Below are positions 1 to 6,076 of a stretch of 13,348 nucleotides of DNA, piece by piece (within the stretch, counting starts at the first letter, position 1; each line of letters opens with the position of its first letter). The notes under the pieces were generated by a model. It was not told the origin of the DNA. It searched no databases and saw only the letters and a program-made list of their open reading frames with translations. Position numbers and translations under genes: made by a program. The DNA is from Bifidobacterium breve (lineage in GTDB: Bacteria > Actinomycetota > Acidimicrobiia > Acidimicrobiales > Ilumatobacteraceae). Where the stretch lies: NCBI GenBank assembly GCA_945869715.1, contig CAMBPP010000030.1:1-13348 (forward strand). Reading direction: 5' to 3'.

Positions 1-1103
1 AATGAAGGCAGAACACAAAGCACGAGAGGAAAGGCCATGCGAACAGGAAGCTTTGCGGCATCTTCTTGTGCAATACGTCGCCGTTCACAGTGTGCTTCAT
101 GCGAAAGTCGTTCAAGTAGCGGTGCAAGGGGAAGACCGTCGCGCTCTGATGCAGCAAGTGCATTCACAACGCCCGTTGCACTGTTGCCAAAGTAGGAAAT
201 AAGAAGTGGTAACGCATCGACGAATCGAGTGTTCGTTTCACTTGTGGTGAGCACATCGGCTACTGCATTACGCACAGCGGGCTGAGCCCACTGTGACATT
301 GCAAGAAAGGCGTGGTGCGTGCTGTTTCCGCTCTTTAAGAGCACAACGAGTAGGTCGATGAAATCTATGAAGGCATAAGTGCTGGCATCAATTTTTTGAT
401 GAGACATCTTTTTCATCCACCAGCGTCCAGTGAAATTGAGTGCTGCACCAACACCGCAACACAAAAAACCAACAGGAGTGGTGAAGAGAACGTCTCTCAC
501 ATTTGGGTTGGTAGCCACCATCATGGTGCCAAAGGCAAGTGGCAGCCACGATAATACGCGCGCAGAAAACAATGCCTGTGCAGATTGGAGGCGGCGTTCT
601 TCGTTGACGGAGTGGCGTTCGCGGAGTACCCAACTTGCGCGCTCTAGTGCGTATCGCGTGCCAACGCCTCCAGCACTGGCGGCAACGATGGCTTGAATAC
701 CAAAAACAACATCGGCTGGGGTGTCATTGGCGAATGCGGTTGTGAGCACTTCTTCAAGTGGAGCTCCGATGCGACAATGCAATGCAAGAGTCTGGAAGTG
801 CACTCGCATATGTGTAGGAAGAATATGAAGAGCATCATTGACTGCTGCACGAAGTGAATGACCGGTGTGAATAGACCTTTCAATAGCGTCAAGAAAGTCG
901 GCAGTTGCTAGTGCTGGTGGAAAGGGCCGTTTCTTTCGGCGCAGTTTTTTTGACGCAAAGAAATGTGGTGGTGCAAGAGGTTGATGTTTTTGTACGGGAA
1001 TTACTGCATGAATAATGCGCAGTCGGGTCCAGTGTGTGAAGACGAAGTGCTCAACAGCTAAATAAAAAGCGGAAAAGTAGAGTACGAATGCAAGGAGTTG
1101 CAT
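1..1103 (-). CDS. Tandem type II secretion F-domain protein, TadB-TadC-like fusion (3' end cut by window edge)
   Basis: This is an inner-membrane platform protein of a Tad/type IV pilus-like system, expected to sit under the TadA-type ATPase and help extrude or retract the pilus. The frame is open for 367 codons from ATG 1103 to the window edge with no stop. An N-terminal hydrophobic segment (1-20) and a basic linker (52-60) precede a first T2SSF domain (about 66-232) with the typical helical pattern TADFLDAIERS...GHSLRAAV and a closing membrane pair (about 183-225). A second T2SSF-like unit begins near 243 (FIDLLVVLLKSGNS) and reaches the TadC-type end KLPVRMAFPLVLCVLPS (351-367), where the window stops. 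TadB and TadC are normally separate genes, so this looks like a fusion, comparable in plan to the two-domain PilC/GspF proteins. The start overlaps the tadA stop by one base (TAATG), implying translational coupling. The family is well supported; the fusion is inferred from the reading frame. Confidence 0.85.
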   Translation of the reverse strand, partial: MQLLAFVLYFSAFYLAVEHFVFTHWTRLRIIHAVIPVQKHQPLAPPHFFASKKLRRKKRPFPPALATADFLDAIERSIHTGHSLRAAVNDALHILPTHMRVHFQTLALHCRIGAPLEEVLTTAFANDTPADVVFGIQAIVAASAGGVGTRYALERASWVLRERHSVNEERRLQSAQALFSARVLSWLPLAFGTMMVATNPNVRDVLFTTPVGFLCCGVGAALNFTGRWWMKKMSHQKIDASTYAFIDFIDLLVVLLKSGNSTHHAFLAMSQWAQPAVRNAVADVLTTSETNTRFVDALPLLISYFGNSATGVVNALAASERDGLPLAPLLERLSHEAHCERRRIAQEDAAKLPVRMAFPLVLCVLPS

Positions 1104-2083
1104 TACATGACCAGTGCGAGGTCACCGTTGCTCGGGTGCAAACTGTGTGCAAGAACACTTGTACTGTAGGTGCCATGCGTGGTGAGGGTGTCGCCAATTT
1201 CCACAATTTGTGCAACATGGCGACTTCCTTGGGGGCATCGCTCGACGAATACAACAACGTCAATTGCCGATGCAATGTACGAGCGAACTGCAAGAAGTGG
1301 CCAGTTTGGTGTTGCTTGTAACACCATGCTCTCGAGCCGGTACAGCGCATCGTGAGCGCTATTTGCATGGCAAGTAGACATTGAACCGGCATGACCGGTG
1401 TTCATTGCTTGCAGCATGTCGAACGCTTCGGGGCCTCGTACTTCACCCACAATGAGCCGGTCTGGCCGTAGCCGCAAAGCATGACGCACTAAATGCGACA
1501 GCGATATTTCCGTCATTCCTTCTGCTGATGATGGTCGAGACTCGAGATACACCACATGTGGGTGAGCCACGGCTAGTTCATTGGTGTCTTCCAATACAAC
1601 AAGACGTTCATTCGGCGGCGCTTCACTTGCGAGTGCACTGAGCAATGTTGTTTTACCAGTAGATGTAGCACCAGCAATAACAATGTTGCGGCGCTGATGC
1701 ACTATTGAGTGCAAGAGATCGGTGACGCGGCCGTTGGCAAATGAGGAAATGCCGAGAGCAGAAGTAGAGAACCGGCGGATGGTGAGACACAGCCCGTATG
1801 GGCTCACAGGAGGAATGGCAGCGCAGAGTCGTGAGCCATCGCTGAGTCGGGCATCGACAACAGGAGAAGAAAGGTCGATACGGCGACCAATTGGGGCAAG
1901 CAAACGTTCAAGAAGAGCGGCTGCTTCACCTGGCGCTAGTGAACCTGCACGTTCTAGACCCGCTGTACGTTCGGCCCACACCTCGGTGTTGTTATTGACA
2001 ATGATTTCTTTGACATCTGGATCGTTGACGAGATCTTGTAATCCAGCAAAGTGGGGCAGAGCAGAGCGGTTGCGGTGTTGCAT
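1103..2083 (-). CDS. tadA: TadA/CpaF-type secretion ATPase (VirB11/GspE superfamily)
   Basis: Cytoplasmic hexameric ATPase that powers Tad (Flp-type) pilus assembly or secretion. Visible motifs are Walker A GATSTGKT (138-145), the Asp box LEDTNEL (164-170), Walker B LIVGEVRG (210-217) and the His box around GHAGSMSTCHANS (230-242). The N-terminal part carries the usual family wording (LVNDPDVKEIIVN at 18-30, WAER, then DARLSDGSRL at 77-86). At 326 residues it is shorter than most CpaF/TadA proteins (often 400-500) and has almost no N-terminal extension before the core, as in many actinobacterial versions. It lies between the CpaE-like gene and the double F-domain gene; both junctions are TAATG one-base overlaps and I see no separate Shine-Dalgarno. 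The family is certain. Whether the system is a pilus, a DNA-uptake apparatus or a secretion machine cannot be told from this piece, because no pilin or prepilin peptidase gene is visible. Confidence 0.95.
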   Translation of the reverse strand: MQHRNRSALPHFAGLQDLVNDPDVKEIIVNNNTEVWAERTAGLERAGSLAPGEAAALLERLLAPIGRRIDLSSPVVDARLSDGSRLCAAIPPVSPYGLCLTIRRFSTSALGISSFANGRVTDLLHSIVHQRRNIVIAGATSTGKTTLLSALASEAPPNERLVVLEDTNELAVAHPHVVYLESRPSSAEGMTEISLSHLVRHALRLRPDRLIVGEVRGPEAFDMLQAMNTGHAGSMSTCHANSAHDALYRLESMVLQATPNWPLLAVRSYIASAIDVVVFVERCPQGSRHVAQIVEIGDTLTTHGTYSTSVLAHSLHPSNGDLALVM

Positions 2084-2727
2084 TAGAGGCCTTGCTTTTT
2101 TGCCGCTGGTACAGACAGCGTTTCAACCAGTGCACTGAGGCCTTCATTGAGTGCAGCAGGAATGCGGCTACTCAAAAGGCCGGCATCGACGGCTCGTGAA
2201 ACACTGGGGTCAACCTTGATGGTCGCAACGATTGGGGTCTTCAACACCGTGGAAATATCGGTTGGTGTCAGTGCTCTGCCGGTCTCTTCAAGCACAATGA
2301 TGCCGTCGCTACGCAAGTACCCGTGGCTCATTTTGTTACTGGCCTTACGCAGTGCCAAGTAGCACGGACGCAGTATGAGAAATGTGCGATTCGCAATTCG
2401 CTCGAGGTTCTCGTTGAGCTCAGTGGTTCCTGCATCAATGACCACCGGCGCGTCATAGGCAAGAAGTTGGTCGGCTATTTCTTTCCAATTGTGTTCAACG
2501 GTTGTGCGGAACTCGCGAGGGGCAAAGGAAATTAATTTAAGGGAAGCATTCACGTCGACTGGTTGAGTATCGGGTGGGTCGGGAATGCCGAGTGCTGGAG
2601 CAAGTTCACCTACAAGATCGACGATGTAACCTCCGCCACGGTGTTGTGCAGCGAGCATCATTGCAAGTGCGGCACTGGTAATGGTGGTTCCGCTGCCACC
2701 TTTTGGGGATCTACACACCACAATCAT
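2083..2727 (-). CDS. CpaE-like ParA/MinD-family ATPase of the Tad cluster
   Basis: SIMIBI-class P-loop ATPase; in Tad operons the CpaE/TadZ protein positions the pilus apparatus at the membrane or pole. The deviant Walker A is KGGSGTT (9-15), a Walker A'-like VDL is at 36-38 and Walker B VVIDAG is at 95-100. DPSVSRAVDAGLL (173-185) matches the helix that follows the last strand in CpaE/MinD relatives. The 214-residue protein lacks the N-terminal receiver-like domain found in full-length CpaE, so it is a minimal version. I chose the ATG at 2727 over an ATG 16 codons upstream because AAAGGAG lies 5 nt before it and the P-loop strand then begins at residue 1, as usual. It is the first visible gene of the minus-strand operon and is coupled to tadA through TAATG. 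Confidence 0.88.
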   Translation of the reverse strand: MIVVCRSPKGGSGTTITSAALAMMLAAQHRGGGYIVDLVGELAPALGIPDPPDTQPVDVNASLKLISFAPREFRTTVEHNWKEIADQLLAYDAPVVIDAGTTELNENLERIANRTFLILRPCYLALRKASNKMSHGYLRSDGIIVLEETGRALTPTDISTVLKTPIVATIKVDPSVSRAVDAGLLSSRIPAALNEGLSALVETLSVPAAKKQGL

Positions 2728-2842
2728 GGGTGCTCCTTTCACATGTTTGGGCCTCAAATTGGTGAGGTACTTCAATGTGTGATTTCAGGGGCACTTTGTG
2801 GCAACTACTTTTCAGAAAGTCCCATTTAGTTGCAATACCCGA
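2728..2842. other. Divergent intergenic region between the Tad operon and selC
   Basis: About 115 bp of non-coding sequence between the CpaE-like start and the selC -10 box. It must hold the Tad operon promoter on the minus strand, but I cannot pick a convincing -35/-10 pair there. I see no terminator and no further gene. Confidence 0.5.
2733..2739 (-). promoter_or_regulatory. Shine-Dalgarno site of the CpaE-like gene
   Basis: AAAGGAG on the minus strand, 5 nt before the ATG at 2727. It decides the start of this gene. It is one of only two clear SD sites in the window, the other being at the sigma factor gene. Confidence 0.8.
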
Positions 2843-2848
2843 TACTCT
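2843..2848 (+). promoter_or_regulatory. Probable -10 box of selC
   Basis: TACTCT fits the TAnnnT consensus and ends 8 nt before the first base of the tRNA, so transcription would begin at about 2855-2857, at or just before the mature 5' end. No good -35 hexamer is visible at normal spacing. The same box also stands 6 nt before an ATG at 2855 that is in frame with the downstream gene. Confidence 0.55.
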
Positions 2849-2856
2849 TTTCTGAT

Positions 2857-2952
2857 GGAGGTGTCTGTGCGCCTGGTGGGCTCCGCCGCCTTCAAAGCGG
2901 TTGAGACGAGTGAACCTCGTCTGGCGGGTTCGATTCCCGTCCACCTCCGCCA
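2857..2952 (+). tRNA. selC: Selenocysteine tRNA (anticodon TCA)
   Basis: Delivers selenocysteine to UGA codons with SelB. The gene is 96 nt, like bacterial tRNA-Sec and longer than ordinary tRNAs. GGAGGTG at the 5' end pairs with CACCTCC at the 3' end, followed by discriminator G and an encoded CCA. The anticodon arm is a 5-bp stem with loop CTTCAAA, giving anticodon TCA after U33. The long variable arm has a perfect 7-bp stem, AGACGAG/CTCGTCT, closed by the 5-nt loop TGAAC. The T arm is CGGG-TTCGATT-CCCG. The large variable arm together with TCA separates it from an opal-suppressor form of an ordinary tRNA. The eighth acceptor pair and the exact D-stem are less clear by eye. No selA, selB or selD and no in-frame UGA selenoprotein are seen in this window. 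Confidence 0.93.
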
Positions 2953-2980
2953 ATCGTGGAAGTTACTCCTCTTAGCAATT

Positions 2981-3940
2981 GTGGGGTTCTGGCTTTTGAG
3001 CCCTGCAATAGGTGCTCACGCCGACCCTGCTCAGCCGGGTAACACGCGCAGTGTTGTTCAAGAAGTAACTCCAGCCACCACTGCAATTGAAGTTTCCATT
3101 GTTGGCGTTGACGCGTTTGTGAAAATGAAAGTGCAGCTGGGGCACAGCGCAGAAGTCATTGGTTACGACGAAGAACCATATTTACTGATTGATGAAAAGG
3201 GGCGAGTGTTTGAAAATTCATGGTCGCCTACCGTGTTCATTAATAAAACACGGTACGGGTCGGGCAGTGCTGTCCCCACTGAGTATGTAAGTACAGATGC
3301 ACCAACATGGCGCCAAATAGCAAGCAACAGCGAGGCAATATGGCACGACCATCGTGTGCATTGGATGAGCCCATTAAAACCTGCGGTGGTTAACTCCGAT
3401 GGTTTAGTACAAGAGTGGCTCATTGACATGAAGGTCGATGGCGTAACAACTGCAGTTGAAGGAAGTTTGTACGTTGAAGATGCACCAGGTTCATGGTGGT
3501 GGTTACTTGTTGTACCCGCAGCAGCCGTTGCAATGCTGTTGGGTAATCGGTTGCGAAAGGCCGATCTTGTTGTTATGAGCATTGCCGTGACAACACTAGG
3601 AATACTGCAGTTTTTCTCGTTACCGAGTGTTGCGCGTGACACGCCATCGCTCATTGCCTTAGGTGTTGGTGGTCTACTTCTTGCATTAGTGGCAATGGCT
3701 TTACGCGGTGAAGAGTTTGTTGCAGCGGTTTCTACGGCAGCGGGTATTGCACTAGTGGTCGCTGTTGGGCTTCATCGCAATCAAGTGATGCATCGATTTG
3801 TTCCTGGCATGGGCGATGAATGGTCTGTGCGAGCAATTCTTCCCGTTGCTCTTGGTATTGGAGCAGTAGCCATTTGGCAGGGCCTCAATGCGTTGTTGCG
3901 AGTGCCGCAACTGGCAGTTCGTGAAAGTAAAGAAACTTAG
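2981..3940 (+). CDS. Exported/membrane protein of unknown function with GYDxEPYL and WHDHRxHWM motifs
   Basis: A large extracytoplasmic domain followed by a multi-span membrane part; I recognise the family pattern from actinobacterial hypothetical proteins but know no function. Numbering from GTG 2981, the conserved motifs are GYDEEPYL (61-68), NSWSPTVFINKTRYG (79-93) and WHDHRVHWM (121-129). Five membrane segments follow at about 172-189, 195-212, 222-241, 246-264 and 283-306. The start is unresolved. The frame reads a convincing signal peptide (Lys, LLLLAIVGFWLLSP, then AHA before DP), but its first half lies upstream of 2981, and no ATG, GTG or TTG occurs in frame between the tRNA and 2981. 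The next usable ATG is 2855, which would place about 32 codons inside selC. I list the conservative start outside the tRNA. The stop overlaps the convergent sigma factor stop by 4 bp. Confidence 0.75.
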   Translation: MGFWLLSPAIGAHADPAQPGNTRSVVQEVTPATTAIEVSIVGVDAFVKMKVQLGHSAEVIGYDEEPYLLIDEKGRVFENSWSPTVFINKTRYGSGSAVPTEYVSTDAPTWRQIASNSEAIWHDHRVHWMSPLKPAVVNSDGLVQEWLIDMKVDGVTTAVEGSLYVEDAPGSWWWLLVVPAAAVAMLLGNRLRKADLVVMSIAVTTLGILQFFSLPSVARDTPSLIALGVGGLLLALVAMALRGEEFVAAVSTAAGIALVVAVGLHRNQVMHRFVPGMGDEWSVRAILPVALGIGAVAIWQGLNALLRVPQLAVRESKET

Positions 3941-4875
3941 ACAGCAAGTAGGTCGCGTGCACCGGTGTCGCTAGACGGGTGACGCAACTTGCTCATGGCG
4001 CGAGCTTCAATTTGACGAATGCGCTCGCGAGTGAGGTTGAAGTGGTCGCCCACTTCTTCCAACGTGCGAGGCTCGCCACGGTCGAGACCGAAACGCAATT
4101 TCAAGATTTCACGCTCACGCTCGTCGAGAGGGGCAAGGAGTCGCTGAATTTCTTCTGGCAAGAGAGCAGTAGCTGCAACTTCAAATGGTGACTCTGCCGA
4201 GCGGTCTTCAACCACATCGCCAAGTTCTGCATCGCCATCTTCACGCAATGGTTCAGACAATGACAATGGTTCAGCAGCAAAGCGCAATGCCTCGGTGACT
4301 TTGTCTTCGGGCATTTCTACTTCTTTGGAAAGTTCAGCCAAAGTTGCAGGGCGACCGTATTTCAATTCGAGTCGTGAGCGAGCCTTTTGCAAACGGGCAA
4401 GTGTGTCGCCAGCGTGAACCGGAAGTCGAATGGTGCGCCCAGTGTTTGCGATACCGCGAGTGATGGCCTGACGGATCCACCAGGTTGCATATGTAGAAAA
4501 TTTAAAACCTTTGCGCCAGTCGAATTTTTCAACGGCGTGCATAAGACCAAGGTTGCCCTCTTGAATGAGGTCGAGTAGCGGCAAGCCCGATGCCTGGTAC
4601 TTCTTTGCAATAGACACCACGAGGCGCAGGTTGGATTGAACAAACGCGCGCTCGGCAGTTTCGCCTTCTTTTGCTGCGCGCTTCAGATCGCGCTTTTTGG
4701 TAGGCGTCAGAGTTTTTTCGGTTTCAGCAAGTTCAACTTGCGCTTCTTTGCCAGCTTCAATGGCTTTGGCTAAACGAACTTCGTCGTCTTTGGTGAGCAG
4801 GGCGTATTGGCCAATATCGGTGAGGTATAGCCGAACAAGGTCTTCCTCATCGCGGTCGACACGGTCCTTAGCCAT
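3937..4875 (-). CDS. Sigma-70 family RNA polymerase sigma factor (group 1/2, RpoD-like)
   Basis: Binds core RNA polymerase and recognises -10/-35 promoters. Region 1.2 is at about 11-45. Region 2 runs 76-147 and contains NLRLVVSIAKKY, DLIQEGNLGLMHAVEKFDW and the highly conserved KFSTYATWWIRQAITR (125-140). Region 3 covers roughly 155-235, and region 4 (240-300) ends with the helix-turn-helix TLEEVGDHFNLTRERIRQIE (271-290). There is no long acidic region 1.1. The 312-residue length and the wording RTIRLPVHAGD (147-157), rather than the RIPVHM of classical SigA, lean to a group 2 factor, although a primary role cannot be excluded. A short charged insert (about 50-75) separates regions 1.2 and 2.1. 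GAGGGAG stands 5 nt before the ATG. The upstream promoter, its spacer dyad and a leader hairpin are listed separately. The 3' end meets the convergent gene with a 4-bp stop overlap. Confidence 0.95.
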   Translation of the reverse strand: MAKDRVDRDEEDLVRLYLTDIGQYALLTKDDEVRLAKAIEAGKEAQVELAETEKTLTPTKKRDLKRAAKEGETAERAFVQSNLRLVVSIAKKYQASGLPLLDLIQEGNLGLMHAVEKFDWRKGFKFSTYATWWIRQAITRGIANTGRTIRLPVHAGDTLARLQKARSRLELKYGRPATLAELSKEVEMPEDKVTEALRFAAEPLSLSEPLREDGDAELGDVVEDRSAESPFEVAATALLPEEIQRLLAPLDEREREILKLRFGLDRGEPRTLEEVGDHFNLTRERIRQIEARAMSKLRHPSSDTGARDLLAV

Positions 4876-4880
4876 GAATG

Positions 4881-4887
4881 CTCCCTC
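4881..4887 (-). promoter_or_regulatory. Shine-Dalgarno site of the sigma factor gene
   Basis: GAGGGAG on the minus strand, 5 nt before the ATG at 4875. It fixes the start. Its GGGAG could in principle pair with UUCCC of the upstream leader hairpin. Confidence 0.8.
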
Positions 4888-4896
4888 TTAGCCCAA

Positions 4897-4915
4897 TATT
4901 CCCCAGCGGGGAATA
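4897..4915 (-). promoter_or_regulatory. Perfect 8-bp hairpin in the sigma factor mRNA leader
   Basis: On the minus strand TATTCCCC, a GCT loop and GGGGAATA form a perfect 8-bp stem with a 3-nt loop. The predicted transcript start (about 4914-4916) places this hairpin at the very 5' end of a roughly 40-nt leader, before the SD site. It has no following T-run, so it is not a terminator. It may be a stability element, a translational switch or a DNA operator. The dyad is seen directly; its function is inferred. Confidence 0.65.
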
Positions 4916-4921
4916 CGCCTT

Positions 4922-4949
4922 ACGATACCGACGCCATGTGGCGTGACAA
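4922..4949 (-). promoter_or_regulatory. Sigma-70 type promoter of the sigma factor gene
   Basis: On the minus strand TTGTCA (4944-4949), a 16-nt spacer and TATCGT (4922-4927). This is the best -35/-10 pair in the window. A start 6-8 nt after the -10 box would lie at the base of the leader hairpin, about 40 nt before the ATG. Confidence 0.65.
4931..4944. promoter_or_regulatory. Dyad in the promoter spacer (possible operator)
   Basis: ACGCCA-TG-TGGCGT is a 6-bp perfect inverted repeat that fills most of the 16-nt spacer between the -35 and -10 boxes of the sigma factor promoter and touches the -35 hexamer. A dimeric regulator bound here would block polymerase or distort the spacer, as MerR-type regulators do. 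The regulator is unknown. Confidence 0.5.
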
Positions 4950-4970
4950 CCAACAATCACCCAATTTCTG

Positions 4971-4976
4971 TAACGT
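4971..4976 (+). promoter_or_regulatory. -10 box for a leaderless start of the Bax1-I gene
   Basis: TAACGT (TAnnnT) ends 7 nt before ATG 4984, so the transcript should start at or next to the A of the ATG. There is no Shine-Dalgarno. It supports 4984 over an ATG at 4936. Confidence 0.6.
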
Positions 4977-4983
4977 GTGCTGT

Positions 4984-5826
4984 ATGGCAAATCCACTCCT
5001 TAATGAAAAGTCGATGAAGCAGGCAGCGCAGCGCGGCTGGGCAGCCTCAGAGGCCGACGCCGGCACCGCAAAAAGCCCGAAAACAGAGGCAATTGCGCCA
5101 CTTTCCGATGGGCCATCAAGCCCCTGGGTCACGACTCGTGCAGCGGGCGACACCATGACCGCCAGCGGGGCAGCTACGGCCACTTTGACGCTTTTGGCAA
5201 TTTTGTTGGGCGCAGCCACCTTCGGCTGGAGCCTGGTGAGCGAGCCGGTTGCCGGCCAAGTTCAATTCCCAGGTTGGATTATTGCGGGCGTACTTGTGGG
5301 GTTGGTGTGTGCATTGGGCGCAAGTTTTCGCCCGCAGTACGCACGCGTTTTAGGCCCGATGTATGCCATTGCGCAAGGTGTTGTGGTGGGCGCTATTTCA
5401 CGCGCCTACAGCATTCAATACAGCGGCATTGTGCTGCAAGCAGTTGGCGCAACGCTCGGAGTTTTCGTTGCAATGTTGGTGATGTATCGCACAGGCATCA
5501 TTCGCGTGAACGACAAATTCCGTCGCGTTGTGATGAGCGCCATGGTGGGCTTACTTATTTTTTACGGTGTGTCGTTTCTGTTCAATTTGCTTGGCGCAAA
5601 CATTACGTTTTTCAACGATGCCAGCCTGCTTGGCATTGGATTCAGCATTTTTGTTGCGGGTTTAGCTGCCGCAAACCTTGCACTCGATTTCGACTTTATT
5701 GAGCGTGGTGAAAAAGAAGGACTGCCGAAACAAATGGAGTGGTTTGCAGCGCTTGGTGTGGTCATCACACTCGTATGGCTCTATCTCGAAATATTGCGCT
5801 TGTTGTCGAAGCTGCGCAACAACTAA
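4984..5826 (+). CDS. Bax inhibitor-1 (BI-1/YccA) family membrane protein
   Basis: Integral inner-membrane protein of the BI-1 superfamily; relatives are pH-sensitive calcium leak channels or FtsH-interacting proteins, but the role of actinobacterial members is not established. Residues 1-60 form a soluble, Ala-rich N-terminus starting MANPLLNEKS, the characteristic beginning of actinobacterial members. About seven hydrophobic segments follow (roughly 65-85, 97-113, 125-140, 146-168, 183-202, 214-232, 252-275). The C-terminal signature is NLALDFDFIERG (231-242) and PKQMEWFAALGVV (248-260), carrying the acidic residues expected in the pore or sensor region. ATG 4984 is preferred because the family N-terminus begins there and a -10 box sits 7 nt upstream; the 16 extra residues from ATG 4936 look unlike the family. 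It diverges from the sigma factor gene, and its stop overlaps the DksA-like stop by 4 bp on the other strand. Confidence 0.9.
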   Translation: MANPLLNEKSMKQAAQRGWAASEADAGTAKSPKTEAIAPLSDGPSSPWVTTRAAGDTMTASGAATATLTLLAILLGAATFGWSLVSEPVAGQVQFPGWIIAGVLVGLVCALGASFRPQYARVLGPMYAIAQGVVVGAISRAYSIQYSGIVLQAVGATLGVFVAMLVMYRTGIIRVNDKFRRVVMSAMVGLLIFYGVSFLFNLLGANITFFNDASLLGIGFSIFVAGLAAANLALDFDFIERGEKEGLPKQMEWFAALGVVITLVWLYLEILRLLSKLRNN

Positions 5827-6029
5827 AGCGACGTAATGCTGCGCGCGGTTGGTTGCGCTGCAAGAAGATCACTCGGAAGTTCTTGACCTGTTGTTTCACA
5901 GGTCCAGTACGTGCCAGCTTCAAGGCGGGCAAGTGCTGTTTCTACATCGGCAAGATCTTGCTCAATGGTGTCGAGGTCGACAGCGTCGAGGCTGATTTCT
6001 GGGGCTGACGATGCAAACTCATTTTCCAT
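5823..6029 (-). CDS. Small DksA/TraR-like protein with a degenerate zinc finger
   Basis: Short 68-residue member of the TraR/DksA group; such proteins bind the RNA polymerase secondary channel or have unknown partners. The helix DTIEQDLADVETALARLEAG (20-39) and GTYWTCETTGQELPSDLLAAQPTAR follow the family pattern, in which a C4 zinc finger normally sits. Only C44 of the four ligands remains: the second position is T47, and the last pair is S64 and S67. The fold would therefore have to be stable without zinc. It is too short to carry the full coiled coil of DksA. The start is ATG 6029, with TAACCT 7 nt upstream and no SD. It diverges from the cyclophilin gene across 47 bp and converges on the Bax1-I gene. 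The family is supported by pattern; the function is unknown. Confidence 0.8.
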   Translation of the reverse strand: MENEFASSAPEISLDAVDLDTIEQDLADVETALARLEAGTYWTCETTGQELPSDLLAAQPTARSITSL

Positions 6030-6036
6030 AGGTCTG

Positions 6037-6042
6037 AGGTTA
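6037..6042 (-). promoter_or_regulatory. -10 box for a leaderless start of the DksA-like gene
   Basis: TAACCT on the minus strand, 7 nt before ATG 6029. No SD is present. Confidence 0.55.
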
Positions 6043-6053
6043 GTGCTTGGCTC

Positions 6054-6061
6054 GCCTAGGC
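6054..6061. promoter_or_regulatory. GCCTAGGC palindrome between divergent promoters
   Basis: A perfect 8-bp palindrome between the minus-strand -10 box (6037-6042) and the plus-strand -10 box (6065-6070). It could be a shared operator, but an 8-bp palindrome is short enough to occur by chance. Confidence 0.3.
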
Positions 6062-6064
6062 AGA

Positions 6065-6070
6065 TAGTGT
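6065..6070 (+). promoter_or_regulatory. -10 box for a leaderless start of the cyclophilin gene
   Basis: TAGTGT ends 6 nt before ATG 6077. No SD is present. Confidence 0.55.
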
Positions 6071-6076
6071 TGTTTT

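Noticed and set aside
3163..3654. A 163-codon minus-strand open frame inside the GYDxEPYL protein gene.
   Set aside because: The plus strand carries the conserved motifs; the antisense product is compositionally odd and has no domain.
4897..4915. Rho-independent terminator at the GC-rich hairpin upstream of the sigma factor gene.
   Set aside because: No T-run follows on either strand and it lies between divergent starts, where no transcript needs to end.
4936..4983. Upstream ATG of the Bax1-I gene giving 16 extra residues.
   Set aside because: The extra residues are unlike the family, and both the MANPLLNEKS N-terminus and the -10 spacing favour 4984.
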